NCBI RefSeq assembly: GCF_032393985.1
Contig: NZ_CP135918.1
Location: 1,736,001-1,800,000, forward strand
Direction of reading: 5' to 3'
From: Fischerella sp. JS2
GTDB lineage: Bacteria; Cyanobacteriota; Cyanobacteriia; Cyanobacteriales; Nostocaceae
Length of the DNA stretch: 64,000 nt
Positions 25,228-32,595 of this stretch are shown piece by piece. The notes under the pieces were generated by a model. The model saw only the letters and a list, made by a program, of their open reading frames with translations. It made no database searches and was not told where the DNA came from. The position numbers and the translations under genes were made by a program. Position 1 is the stretch's first letter, and every line of letters begins with the position of its first letter.

Positions 25228-26040
25228 ATGACTCAATGGGAATTTTTACTCAAAAATCTTGGTGAATGGCAAGGTTCATTCACTCGTGTATCTCCCCAAG
25301 GCGAAATTCTTGCAGATACACCTAGTATTGTATCTTTAGAAAAGTTAAATAATAATCAAACAATTCGGCAAATTATTCGCTTAGGTGGAGATGAAAAAGT
25401 CCTAGAATATAGTTCTCTAGGACGGGGTGTATTATTTTTTGAGAATGGTGCTTTCTCTCAAGGTACGATTCAGCTAGGTCCATTTTCGGAATTTGGAGCA
25501 GAATTAGGATTAATTCATGAAAATCGCCGTTTACGCCTTGTACATTTATTTGATAAAAACGGTCAATTAGAACAATTTACTCTCATCCGTGAACATTTAG
25601 CGGGAACCCCAGTCACCCAAAGCCCCGCTTTCACAGTAGAAGCATTGTTAGGAGAATGGCAAGGGGAAGCAGTGACGATATATCCAGATTGGCGATCGCC
25701 TGATCGTTACTCTACCAAAATGCAATTGCAACTAGATAGTTCTGGAGTTTTAGTCCAAAGTCTTTTATTTGGCGATCGCACAATTACTTCCACCGCTACA
25801 ATCAACGGTTCTATTCTGACATTTGGTAAAGACTTGCAGCATCAGGTACAAGTTTTGCTATTACCCGATGGCGCTTCGGCTACTTCACCGCTAAAAATAC
25901 AATTTCGCCAACCCTTTTTTTTAGAAGTGGGTTGGTTAATTACACCAAATCTTCGCCAACGCATGGTTCGTAGTTACAACGATAAAGGAGAATGGGTGAG
26001 TCTAACTTTAGTGACAGAAAATCGAATGAATCCAGTATAA
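25228..26040 (+). CDS. DUF3598 family protein, tandem lipocalin-like halves
   Basis: 270 residues, soluble, beta-rich. The two halves look alike: LKNLGEWQGSFTRVSPQGEIL near residue 8 and LLGEWQGEAVTIYPDWRSP near residue 140, each followed by strand-rich sequence. DUF3598 is common in cyanobacteria and is related in fold to lipocalin-like or chromophore-lyase-like barrels; the function here is unknown. The ATG lies directly after a heptamer repeat track, so no clear ribosome site is visible. Confidence 0.82.
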   Translation: MTQWEFLLKNLGEWQGSFTRVSPQGEILADTPSIVSLEKLNNNQTIRQIIRLGGDEKVLEYSSLGRGVLFFENGAFSQGTIQLGPFSEFGAELGLIHENRRLRLVHLFDKNGQLEQFTLIREHLAGTPVTQSPAFTVEALLGEWQGEAVTIYPDWRSPDRYSTKMQLQLDSSGVLVQSLLFGDRTITSTATINGSILTFGKDLQHQVQVLLLPDGASATSPLKIQFRQPFFLEVGWLITPNLRQRMVRSYNDKGEWVSLTLVTENRMNPV

Positions 26041-26041
26041 A

Positions 26042-26977
26042 TTAAGAGCGACGAATAAAGCGCCCAATACCAGCAGCGCACCGGAGAGCAATTTTTTTCT
26101 GTCGGTATTCCCAAGGGGAATAAAGTTGCATCGGTATTTGTGTGTTTTGCCAGTAAGCTTTATCTGTCAATGTTGGTGGTGATCCTCCCAAAGCTTTAAA
26201 AATTAGTTGTTTTCGCCAAGGTTTGATCTGGCTTCCTGACGCATGTGACATGATATCTACGCTAACGCCACCAAAATCCATTCCCATCCGACTAACAGTG
26301 CTAAGTGGTTCAGAACTTAACATTAATGCCAGGTTCAAGACACATTGATCGGTTTGGAAATAGGGATAACGATTCAAAGCAAGACAAAACTCTTTGAGAT
26401 TTATATAACCTGCTTCCTCAAAAATATATAATAATTTTTGCCATAACAAAAGTATAGATTTTTGACTCTGTTTTACACCAATAAAGCCAGAATTATAGTA
26501 GCGATCTAGTTCACGTTGACAAGAAAAACCGTAGTGTTCAGCAAGTTCTTTCCAAGCGACTCGATAGGGATGATTGGCTGGCATATAATCATAAGCATCT
26601 TCACATAAGGCAATGCCACGATCAACCCAATCAATGTAGAAATCCCAGCAACGTTTATTGACAACATCAGGGTCAAAATAAAATAATGCTTCAACTTCTG
26701 GACAATAATTTTCCCACAGTTGCAGCATGAAATCAGGTTTGTAATTAGCAAAAAATATTGAAGTGGTTAGTTTGATAAATCGAATTACGCAATCTTCTGC
26801 GACATAAAACTCCTGATAACCTTCACCTTCTTGAAGAAAATTTACCCAAGGAGGTAAACTCCCACGATATCCTACCCAGACTACACCGCGAAAGCCGTGA
26901 TTGTAAAGAGAATTAACTAATACCCCTACGCCGTAATGATAATCACCTTCAAATAAAGTACAAATATTTGCAAGCAT
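26042..26977 (-). CDS. Putative glycosyltransferase (GT-A-like, unassigned family)
   Basis: The ATG at 26977 (MLANICTLFEGDYHYGVGVLVNSLY) is used; a TTG two codons upstream is possible. 311 residues. The N-terminal strand-helix unit, FYFDPDVV as a DxD-like metal site (about residues 100-107) and NSGFIGV resemble GT8-type enzymes that start from CTLFEG.Y..G...L.NSL. The C-terminus is basic with KKIALRCAAGIGRFIRRS. Donor and acceptor unknown. It converges on the DUF3598 gene, the stops being one base apart. Confidence 0.6.
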   Translation of the reverse strand: MLANICTLFEGDYHYGVGVLVNSLYNHGFRGVVWVGYRGSLPPWVNFLQEGEGYQEFYVAEDCVIRFIKLTTSIFFANYKPDFMLQLWENYCPEVEALFYFDPDVVNKRCWDFYIDWVDRGIALCEDAYDYMPANHPYRVAWKELAEHYGFSCQRELDRYYNSGFIGVKQSQKSILLLWQKLLYIFEEAGYINLKEFCLALNRYPYFQTDQCVLNLALMLSSEPLSTVSRMGMDFGGVSVDIMSHASGSQIKPWRKQLIFKALGGSPPTLTDKAYWQNTQIPMQLYSPWEYRQKKIALRCAAGIGRFIRRS

Positions 26978-27441
26978 AGGCAATAAACTCTGAACTCTAA
27001 ATAATGTTGTTGAAGGGACGAAGACAAGGCCAAGTTAATAGTTCACCAAATAATTCATGACAGCAAATTTCCACTCTTCATTCATTGGTAACTGAGCAAA
27101 TATATACTTGCGTTTACTGGAGAGTACTCATAGCAAGTATTTTGACAAAAGTATCCATACTAAAGACATGTTATTCATCTATCCAAAGAAGTAAACTCAT
27201 TTAATTTGTCAGAAATCATAGACATTATATTTCTATGCATAAATCCTCAAAATCCCACCCCAGTCCTACCCTTACTAAGGGAAGGAAGTTAATATATTTT
27301 TCCCCCTTAACAAGAGGGGTATTTAAAATATTCGTGCAAGAGGTCTATTAATTTCTAGTGTTAAATAGAAAGATTTAGCATATATCTAAGCAGTCATATT
27401 ATTGACTATAATTATGACCAAAATATGACAAAATAAAAACT
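26978..27441. other. Spacer with a palindromic CCCTT repeat, no gene
   Basis: AT-rich. At about 27250-27320 CCCACCCCAGTCCTACCC, CTTACTAAGGG and TTTTTCCCCCTTAACAAGAGGGG form the kind of imperfect palindrome seen also at 35440-35500 and 58325-58380. Confidence 0.5.
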
Positions 27442-28017
27442 TTACACAAAAGAACACTTATAATACAAAGCCTTATAAAGTAAATCTTGATACTCTTGCT
27501 CACCCACTCTATAAGCTCCAAATCTTTCTAAATGGGGGTTCATCATTTGGGCATCAAATAACACAAATTGCCTTTCTCGTAACCTTTCTACTAACTTCAC
27601 CAGTGCCACTTTAGAACCATCGGGAATACGATAAAACATTGATTCCCCAATGAAAGCACCACAAACAACAATCCCTAAAATTCCTCCAGCCAGTTCATCA
27701 CCTTGCCAAGTTTCAAAACTGTACGCCCAACCTGTTTTGTATAGCTGCCAGTATATATCCTTTAATTCTGAAGAAATCCAAGTTACTTCTCGGTTAGCGC
27801 AACCTTCGACGACACCTGCAAAATCACGGTTAACCGCAACAGTAAACTGCTGTTGATTCAGGACACGCCGTAGCGACTTGGGGTAGCGAAATCGATCATC
27901 TAAAGGAATGAGAGTCCGATCGCGACTTCCATACCAACCCAAGGAGTTATCCTCATCAGCCATGAGAAAATAACCTTGGGCATAGCCTTGAATAATACTG
28001 GCGATATCATATTGCAT
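27442..28017 (-). CDS. aat: Leucyl/phenylalanyl-tRNA--protein transferase
   Basis: The ATG at 28017 ([22 protein letters not shown]) is preferred over one eight codons upstream. 191 residues carrying family landmarks: [58 protein letters not shown] and a C-terminal [16 protein letters not shown]. It transfers Leu or Phe from tRNA to proteins with N-terminal Lys or Arg, marking them for ClpS/ClpAP degradation. The GESMF motif holds the catalytic Glu region. Confidence 0.9.
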   Translation of the reverse strand: MQYDIASIIQGYAQGYFLMADEDNSLGWYGSRDRTLIPLDDRFRYPKSLRRVLNQQQFTVAVNRDFAGVVEGCANREVTWISSELKDIYWQLYKTGWAYSFETWQGDELAGGILGIVVCGAFIGESMFYRIPDGSKVALVKLVERLRERQFVLFDAQMMNPHLERFGAYRVGEQEYQDLLYKALYYKCSFV

Positions 28018-28135
28018 AAATAACACCAAAATAACAAACACGAGAGGAACACTCTTTCTTATAAATGCTACCTAATCATCCTCTGTGTTCCTCTTTGATT
28101 CCCTTAGTGTCACTCTGCGTTTTAAAATAAAGAAG

Positions 28136-28465
28136 ATGACTGAACCTATTCCACCTATTACCCTGCCACCATCCCAAAATCCGGAACTTGAAGGCGAATG
28201 GTTAAAGCGACGCTTGCATGGGTGGCTAGATGCAGAATTTATCCCAGAAGCAGTTAACCAAAACATTGCCGAACGTGCAGCACAAATCTTTGTTCGGCAA
28301 CGGATGGAAGGAGAAAATGACCTTGGTTCTCTGGTAATTGCTATTGTCACAGAGATGCAGGCATTTGATTTTTCCAAAAGTTTTTATGGAGAGTTTGCGA
28401 TCGCCAACGCCGTTAGCGATCTACTCTTAGAAAGTCTGGGAATTGATAAGTGTTGTGGCCAATAA
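28136..28465 (+). CDS. Conserved cyanobacterial hypothetical protein
   Basis: The ATG at 28136 is preceded by AGAAG; the frame opens 17 codons earlier without support. 109 residues: a proline-rich start (MTEPIPPITLPPSQNPE), then an amphipathic helical body (LKRRLHGWLDAEFIPEAVNQNIAERAAQIF) and a Cys pair at the end (KCCGQ). Soluble. I do not recognise a named family. It stands alone, divergent from aat and converging on rpsN. Confidence 0.7.
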   Translation: MTEPIPPITLPPSQNPELEGEWLKRRLHGWLDAEFIPEAVNQNIAERAAQIFVRQRMEGENDLGSLVIAIVTEMQAFDFSKSFYGEFAIANAVSDLLLESLGIDKCCGQ

Positions 28466-28549
28466 TATTTTGTTGATTGTTGGTGGTTTGTTGTTGTTTG
28501 GTTTGTTTACTGGTTTCCCAACAACTAGCAACTAACAACAACCAACTAA
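28466..28549. repeat. Short repeat track
   Basis: TTGTTGATTGTTGGTGG and inverted ACAACCAACTAACTACC units between two convergent genes; the arms can pair and might serve both as terminator. Confidence 0.5.
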
Positions 28550-28852
28550 CTACCAACTAGACTTAACTACGCCAGGCAAAAGACCTTCGTGCGCCCATTC
28601 CCGCAAAACATTCCGAGATAGTCCAAAGTCGCGGTAAACACCTCTGGAACGGCCAGTGGCCCAGCAACGATTACGACGGCGGCTGGGTGCGCTGTTGCGG
28701 GGTAGCTGTTGAATTTGTCTGTGAATTTCCAGCTTATCCATTGGATCTTCTGTAGTTCTGAACTCTTCTAACAAAGCTTCCCGCTTGGCAGCATACTTTG
28801 CCACTAACTTGGCGCGTTTTTTCTCGCGCTCAATCATGCTCTTTTTTGCCAT
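28550..28852 (-). CDS. rpsN: 30S ribosomal protein S14
   Basis: 100 residues. The C-terminal core [25 protein letters not shown] is diagnostic. Of the paired CxxC zinc ligands only one Cys is present, so it is the zinc-independent long form, with the N-terminal helical extension rich in Lys/Arg. It sits in the head of the 30S subunit. thiD follows downstream on the same strand, 59 nt... upstream in coordinates terms the kinase gene ends at 28912, before the rpsN start. Confidence 0.97.
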   Translation of the reverse strand: MAKKSMIEREKKRAKLVAKYAAKREALLEEFRTTEDPMDKLEIHRQIQQLPRNSAPSRRRNRCWATGRSRGVYRDFGLSRNVLREWAHEGLLPGVVKSSW

Positions 28853-28911
28853 TGAGTCTGTTACTAATTTGAATTAAAGACAGCATTTTCCATTCTATCT
28901 GATGGAATTAG

Positions 28912-29742
28912 TTAATGGTTAGTTGTTAGCAACAGTGGATAAAAATGTCCCACAGGGCCTTGCCCTTTACCGATATTTAGGGCGTAGGATAGAGCATTAG
29001 TAACATACTCTTTTGCCTGTTGCACTGCGGTGAATAAATCATCACCACGCGCTAAATTAGCTGCGATCGCTGCTGATAAAGTGCAACCAGTACCGTGAGT
29101 ATTTTTTGTATCTACCTGTTTGACACTGAGAGTCTCGAGTTTTTGCCCATCAAACCAAACATCGACTCCCCGTCCACTTCCCGACATCCCACCACCTTTG
29201 ACTAGCACTACTTTGGCTTTGAATTTCTCATGAATAATTTGAGCGCACTGGCGCATATCATCCACAGTGTTAATTTCTAAACCGCTCAAAATCTGGGCTT
29301 CGTAGCGATTGGGTGTAGCGATCAGAGCTAGGGGTATAAGTGTATGGCAAAGTGTATTCACAGCCTCATCGTCAATTAATTGCGCCCCCGTCCTTGACAC
29401 CATTACAGGATCAACAACTAAATTTTGAATTTGTAAAGCTTCTACTTCGTGGGCAACAGCTGTGATAATTTCTTTGTTCAGCAACATTCCTGTCTTTGCT
29501 GCTTGCACACCGATATCCTGACATACAGCTTGCATTTGGGCAATCACAGCCTCTGGTGACATTGCATCAACTCTGGTAACACCTAAAGTATTTTGAGCTG
29601 TTACACAAGTGATTGCACTCGTACCGTGGACACAGTGAAAAGCAAAGGTACGTAGATCCGCTTGAATTCCTGCACCACCACCACTATCTGAACCAGCGAT
29701 CGTTAAAGCAACAGGTATGCGAGATGTTGTTTCGGCGTTCAT
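28912..29742 (-). CDS. thiD: Hydroxymethylpyrimidine / phosphomethylpyrimidine kinase
   Basis: 276 residues of the ribokinase fold: N-terminal TIAGSDSGGGAGIQADLRTF, an ATP/Mg region VLVKGGGMSGSGR and catalytic NTHGTGCTLSAAIAANLARG with the base Asp replaced by the HGTGC Cys context normal for ThiD. It phosphorylates HMP to HMP-PP in thiamine synthesis. It lies 59 nt before rpsN on the same strand. I looked upstream for a TPP riboswitch core and did not find one. Confidence 0.96.
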   Translation of the reverse strand: MNAETTSRIPVALTIAGSDSGGGAGIQADLRTFAFHCVHGTSAITCVTAQNTLGVTRVDAMSPEAVIAQMQAVCQDIGVQAAKTGMLLNKEIITAVAHEVEALQIQNLVVDPVMVSRTGAQLIDDEAVNTLCHTLIPLALIATPNRYEAQILSGLEINTVDDMRQCAQIIHEKFKAKVVLVKGGGMSGSGRGVDVWFDGQKLETLSVKQVDTKNTHGTGCTLSAAIAANLARGDDLFTAVQQAKEYVTNALSYALNIGKGQGPVGHFYPLLLTTNH

Positions 29743-30024
29743 AAAATGATGTGAATCCCATGAGTCCTGTTTTTACCTCTCCCCCAACCCCTCCTACCGT
29801 GTACACACAAGCTTATGAATCCTGGTTTTACCCCACCCTAACCCTAAGCGCGTGCGCTTAGGGAACTGGATCTCTTGTTTCCCCCCGAATATCGGGGGGA
29901 TTAAGGGGGGTAAATCCAACTTCTTTGTACACAGTAGCCTTGGAGAGGGGAGGAACAACGCGATTAAATCTCCGGTGTTTATAACCGGGGGACATGCCAA
30001 TTGTCGCTGATAACTGAATCACTG
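29743..30024. repeat. Palindrome-rich spacer
   Basis: Contains CCCTAAGCGC/GCGCTTAGGG (about 29840-29862), CCCCCCGAATATCGGGGGG (29881-29899) and a CCAACTTCTTTGTACACAG arm matched by GTGTACACACAAGC at 29800-29813. The stacked hairpins may end transcription of the reductase gene. Confidence 0.65.
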
Positions 30025-30969
30025 TTAAATCACAGCGATCGCTATTTTCCCTACAGCACGTTCGCTTTCGCTATAAGTATGAGCAGTGGCTAGTTCTTGT
30101 AGGGAATATGTACGATCAATCACAGTCCTAAGTTTACCTGCTTCAATTAATTCTTTCAGATAAACCAAATCTCCAGCATTTGCCGATTCCAGTACTAATT
30201 TGGCTTTTTTACCAGGAATAATAGTTGTCACAATTCCCGGCAGAATGTTTTCTGGGGTAGGTAGTGTAGTAACGTAAATACCATTAGGTTTTAGTACTTT
30301 TTTGCACTCAGAAAAAGACCGCTTACCAACTACATCAAAAATGATATCGTACTGTACTGTTTCTTGAGTAAAATCTTGTTGCGTGTAATCAATTACGCGG
30401 TCTGCTCCTAAAGATTTCACAAATTCTACATTTTTAGTGCTGCAAACACCAGTTACTTCTGCACCTAGTATCTTGGCAATTTGTACTGCGAAAATACCAA
30501 CACCACCAGAAGCACCATTAATTAATACAGTTTGTCCTGACTTAATGTTGCCTTTGTCTCGCAGTCCTTGTAAAGCAGTCAATCCGGCGATGGGTACAGA
30601 AGCAGCTTCTGTGTAGCTCATGTTTGTAGGTTTAATAGCAGCACAACTTTCTGGAACTGCTGCAAATTCTGCATAAGCTCCTCCGTTGGGTGGTCTAAGA
30701 GTACCATAAATGGAATCACCAATGGTGAAGCGTGTAACATTAGCACCAACTTCTACGACTTCACCCGCTAAGTCAAGCCCAAGAATCATGGGAAATTTAT
30801 TGCCTGTGACAATTCTCAACATACCCTTGCGGATTTTCCAATCAACAGGGTTAATACAACTAGCATGAACTTTTACAAGTAATTCATCAGGTTTTATTTT
30901 TGGTGGTGCGACATCTTCGTATTGCAACACCTCAGCAGAACCATACCGATGAATGACAGCTGCTTTCAT
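30025..30969 (-). CDS. Zinc-independent medium-chain dehydrogenase (quinone-reductase-like)
   Basis: 314 residues: GroES-like N-terminal half (MKAAVIHRYGSAEVLQYEDV, KVHASCINPVDWKIRKG, GLDLAGEVVEVG) and a Rossmann half with NGASGGVGIFAVQIAKILGAE for NADPH. No structural or catalytic zinc Cys set is present, so it is of the quinone oxidoreductase/enone reductase type. It probably reduces quinones or enals; the exact substrate is open. Monocistronic. Confidence 0.9.
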   Translation of the reverse strand: MKAAVIHRYGSAEVLQYEDVAPPKIKPDELLVKVHASCINPVDWKIRKGMLRIVTGNKFPMILGLDLAGEVVEVGANVTRFTIGDSIYGTLRPPNGGAYAEFAAVPESCAAIKPTNMSYTEAASVPIAGLTALQGLRDKGNIKSGQTVLINGASGGVGIFAVQIAKILGAEVTGVCSTKNVEFVKSLGADRVIDYTQQDFTQETVQYDIIFDVVGKRSFSECKKVLKPNGIYVTTLPTPENILPGIVTTIIPGKKAKLVLESANAGDLVYLKELIEAGKLRTVIDRTYSLQELATAHTYSESERAVGKIAIAVI

Positions 30970-31081
30970 AGTCTCCCTTCCGGTATGCTAATTTTGCCTT
31001 CAGTCTAGTTAATTATTTTTCAGCAAAACAACTTCCTTAAGAAAGGGTACTTATGTAATACAAAGATTTCATCCTTTTTCT

Positions 31082-31261
31082 ATCCCCGTTGAGGGTCTTG
31101 ATGAAAATCCTGGAGTAGGAAAAGTACTTTATAAACAACTATTGCGCTCTATTACATCGATTGGAGCGAATGTTGAAGAATCTGAATCGGCACAAAGTAG
31201 AGCTGATTTTCTCAACAAGCTTGAAATTGCACTCAAACAATCTAGAGAAACTAAGTATTAA
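31082..31261 (+). pseudogene. Remnant of a four-helix-bundle (S23-type intervening sequence) protein
   Basis: An open stretch without a start codon reads IPVEGLDENPGVGKVLYK, then RSITSIGANVEESESAQSRA and DFLNKLEIALKQSRETKY before TAA at 31259-31261. SIGANVEE.ES...DF..KLEIALKE..ET.YW is the signature of the small four-helix-bundle proteins found in 23S rRNA intervening sequences and widely in cyanobacteria. The start and the final helix are missing. Confidence 0.75.
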
Positions 31262-31417
31262 ACATCTCCGAAATCTGCCCAAGTATCTGTGTGACTAGCT
31301 TATAGGGTGCGATCGCCAGTTTAGCAATCCAGCTAGTTTCTACAATAGAATAGGGGTTTGAGATATTTGTTGTTAATAATCCGACAAAAAACGTGATGAT
31401 GTGCATTCATTTTTCAA

Positions 31418-31625
31418 TCAGGCGAGCGCGTATATTTCTGCTGGTAATACAAATGCCCCAATTTGTAATCTTACTACTCTACAAATTGTTAAAATTACTT
31501 GTTCATACTTTTTAGGATTTAAGCGAAATCTTTCTTGAACAACTCGAAATATTTTTACAGAACGAATTCAGTGTTCAACAAATACTCGTTTCGATAAAAA
31601 CTCCTGTTTTCTTTTTTCTGGTCAA
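31418..31625 (-). pseudogene. C-terminal remnant of an IS5-type (DDE_Tnp_4) transposase
   Basis: The minus strand reads KQEFLSKRVFVEH, stop, IRSVKIFRVVQERFRLNPKK, YEQVILTICRVVRLQIGAFV and ends at TGA (31418-31420). RV.VEH.IR..KIFR...ERFR is the conserved end of DDE_Tnp_4 transposases, including the catalytic Glu of VEH. An in-frame stop breaks the motif and the N-terminal part is gone. Confidence 0.75.
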
Positions 31626-31653
31626 TGGTTAACTTAACTTGGTAATGAAATCG

Positions 31654-32457
31654 ATGAAATTTTTAGGCATTGACTTAGGCTGGAAATCGCAACCAAGCGG
31701 ATTATGCTGCTTAGAATGGGCAGATCACCAACTACAAATCCTCGATTTAGATCGCAAAGAAGCAATTGCAGATATCCTCAACTGGGTCGATACTTGCGTT
31801 CCACCAGGTGAAAGTGCCGTCATCGCTGTAGACGCCCCAACTCTTATCCCCAACACCACGGGTAGCCGCCTCCCCGACAAACTCACCCACAAACACTTCG
31901 GTAAATACCATGCCGGTTGCTACCCCGCCAATCTCAATCTTCCCTTCGCTGAACGCACCGTCAACTTTGGTTTAGAACTAGAATCTCGTGGCTTCGCCCA
32001 CGCCCCCACTATCGAGTCGCAAAAACCTGGTAGATATCAAATCGAAGTCTTTCCCCACCCCGCCATAGTCCATCTCTTTAGCTTAGAACGTATCCTCAAA
32101 TACAAAAAAGGACGCCTGAGCGATCGCCGCCAAGAACTGATCAAACTCTACAATTACGTTACACAAACCCTACCTATCTTAGAACCTTCTTCGTGTACTT
32201 TGCGCCTTCGCGGTTCACTTCTCCCCGAAATCCCCACCACAGGCACAGCACTCAAAGCAGCCGAAGACAAACTAGATAGCTTAATCTGCGCTTACGTCGC
32301 AGCATATTGGTGGTATTGGGGAGAACAACGTAACTTCGTACTAGGCGATCACACTACAGGTTACATAGTTGTTCCCCGAAGGATAGGGGATTGGGGAGAG
32401 GGGAAAGAGGACAAGGGAGATGCGGAACTCGGGGTCCCCCATAAGCGATTGCCGTAG
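31654..32457 (+). CDS. DUF429 family protein with repeat-derived segments
   Basis: The ATG at 31654 (MKFLGIDLGW) is chosen over starts at 31639 and 31645. 267 residues. The RNase-H/actin-like fold is suggested by FLGIDLGWK and AVIAVDAPTLIP, as in DUF429, a family of predicted nucleases with no proven activity. CTLRLRGS (about 32192-32222) matches a known style of cyanobacterial TTTGCGCCTTCGCGGTT repeat read in frame. The last 25 residues (from DWGEGKEDKGD) are translated GC-rich intergenic repeat, so the original stop was probably lost near 32380. Confidence 0.8.
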   Translation: MKFLGIDLGWKSQPSGLCCLEWADHQLQILDLDRKEAIADILNWVDTCVPPGESAVIAVDAPTLIPNTTGSRLPDKLTHKHFGKYHAGCYPANLNLPFAERTVNFGLELESRGFAHAPTIESQKPGRYQIEVFPHPAIVHLFSLERILKYKKGRLSDRRQELIKLYNYVTQTLPILEPSSCTLRLRGSLLPEIPTTGTALKAAEDKLDSLICAYVAAYWWYWGEQRNFVLGDHTTGYIVVPRRIGDWGEGKEDKGDAELGVPHKRLP

Positions 32458-32560
32458 ACGCGCTTTACTCGGCTTCTGTAAAGTAAGGGTCCCCCGGCAT
32501 TAAAGAAAGAGGCGTTGGGGATTAGGGGCAATGGGGAGATGGGGAGACACGCGGAATAGC
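32376..32560. repeat. GC-rich composite repeat at the DUF429 end
   Basis: GATTGGGGAGAGGGG, ACTCGGGGTCCCCCATAAGC, GGGTCCCCCGGC and GGGGATTAGGGGCAATGGGG in succession. The same blocks, in other order, make up the insert in mutS2 and the spacer at 45569-45660. Confidence 0.75.
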
Positions 32561-32595
32561 TAATGCCCGATCCCTGATCCCCGATTCCTAATTAA

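Larger units (their letters stand above)
30970..31653. other. Gene-debris region
   Basis: 684 bases without an intact gene; it holds the four-helix-bundle remnant at 31082-31261 and a transposase remnant at 31418-31625, suggesting past insertion and decay. Confidence 0.6.

Noticed and set aside
29743-29950. TPP riboswitch upstream of thiD
   Set aside because: No CTGAGA-type core and no ACCTGATC-type arm found; the hairpins there are palindromic repeats.
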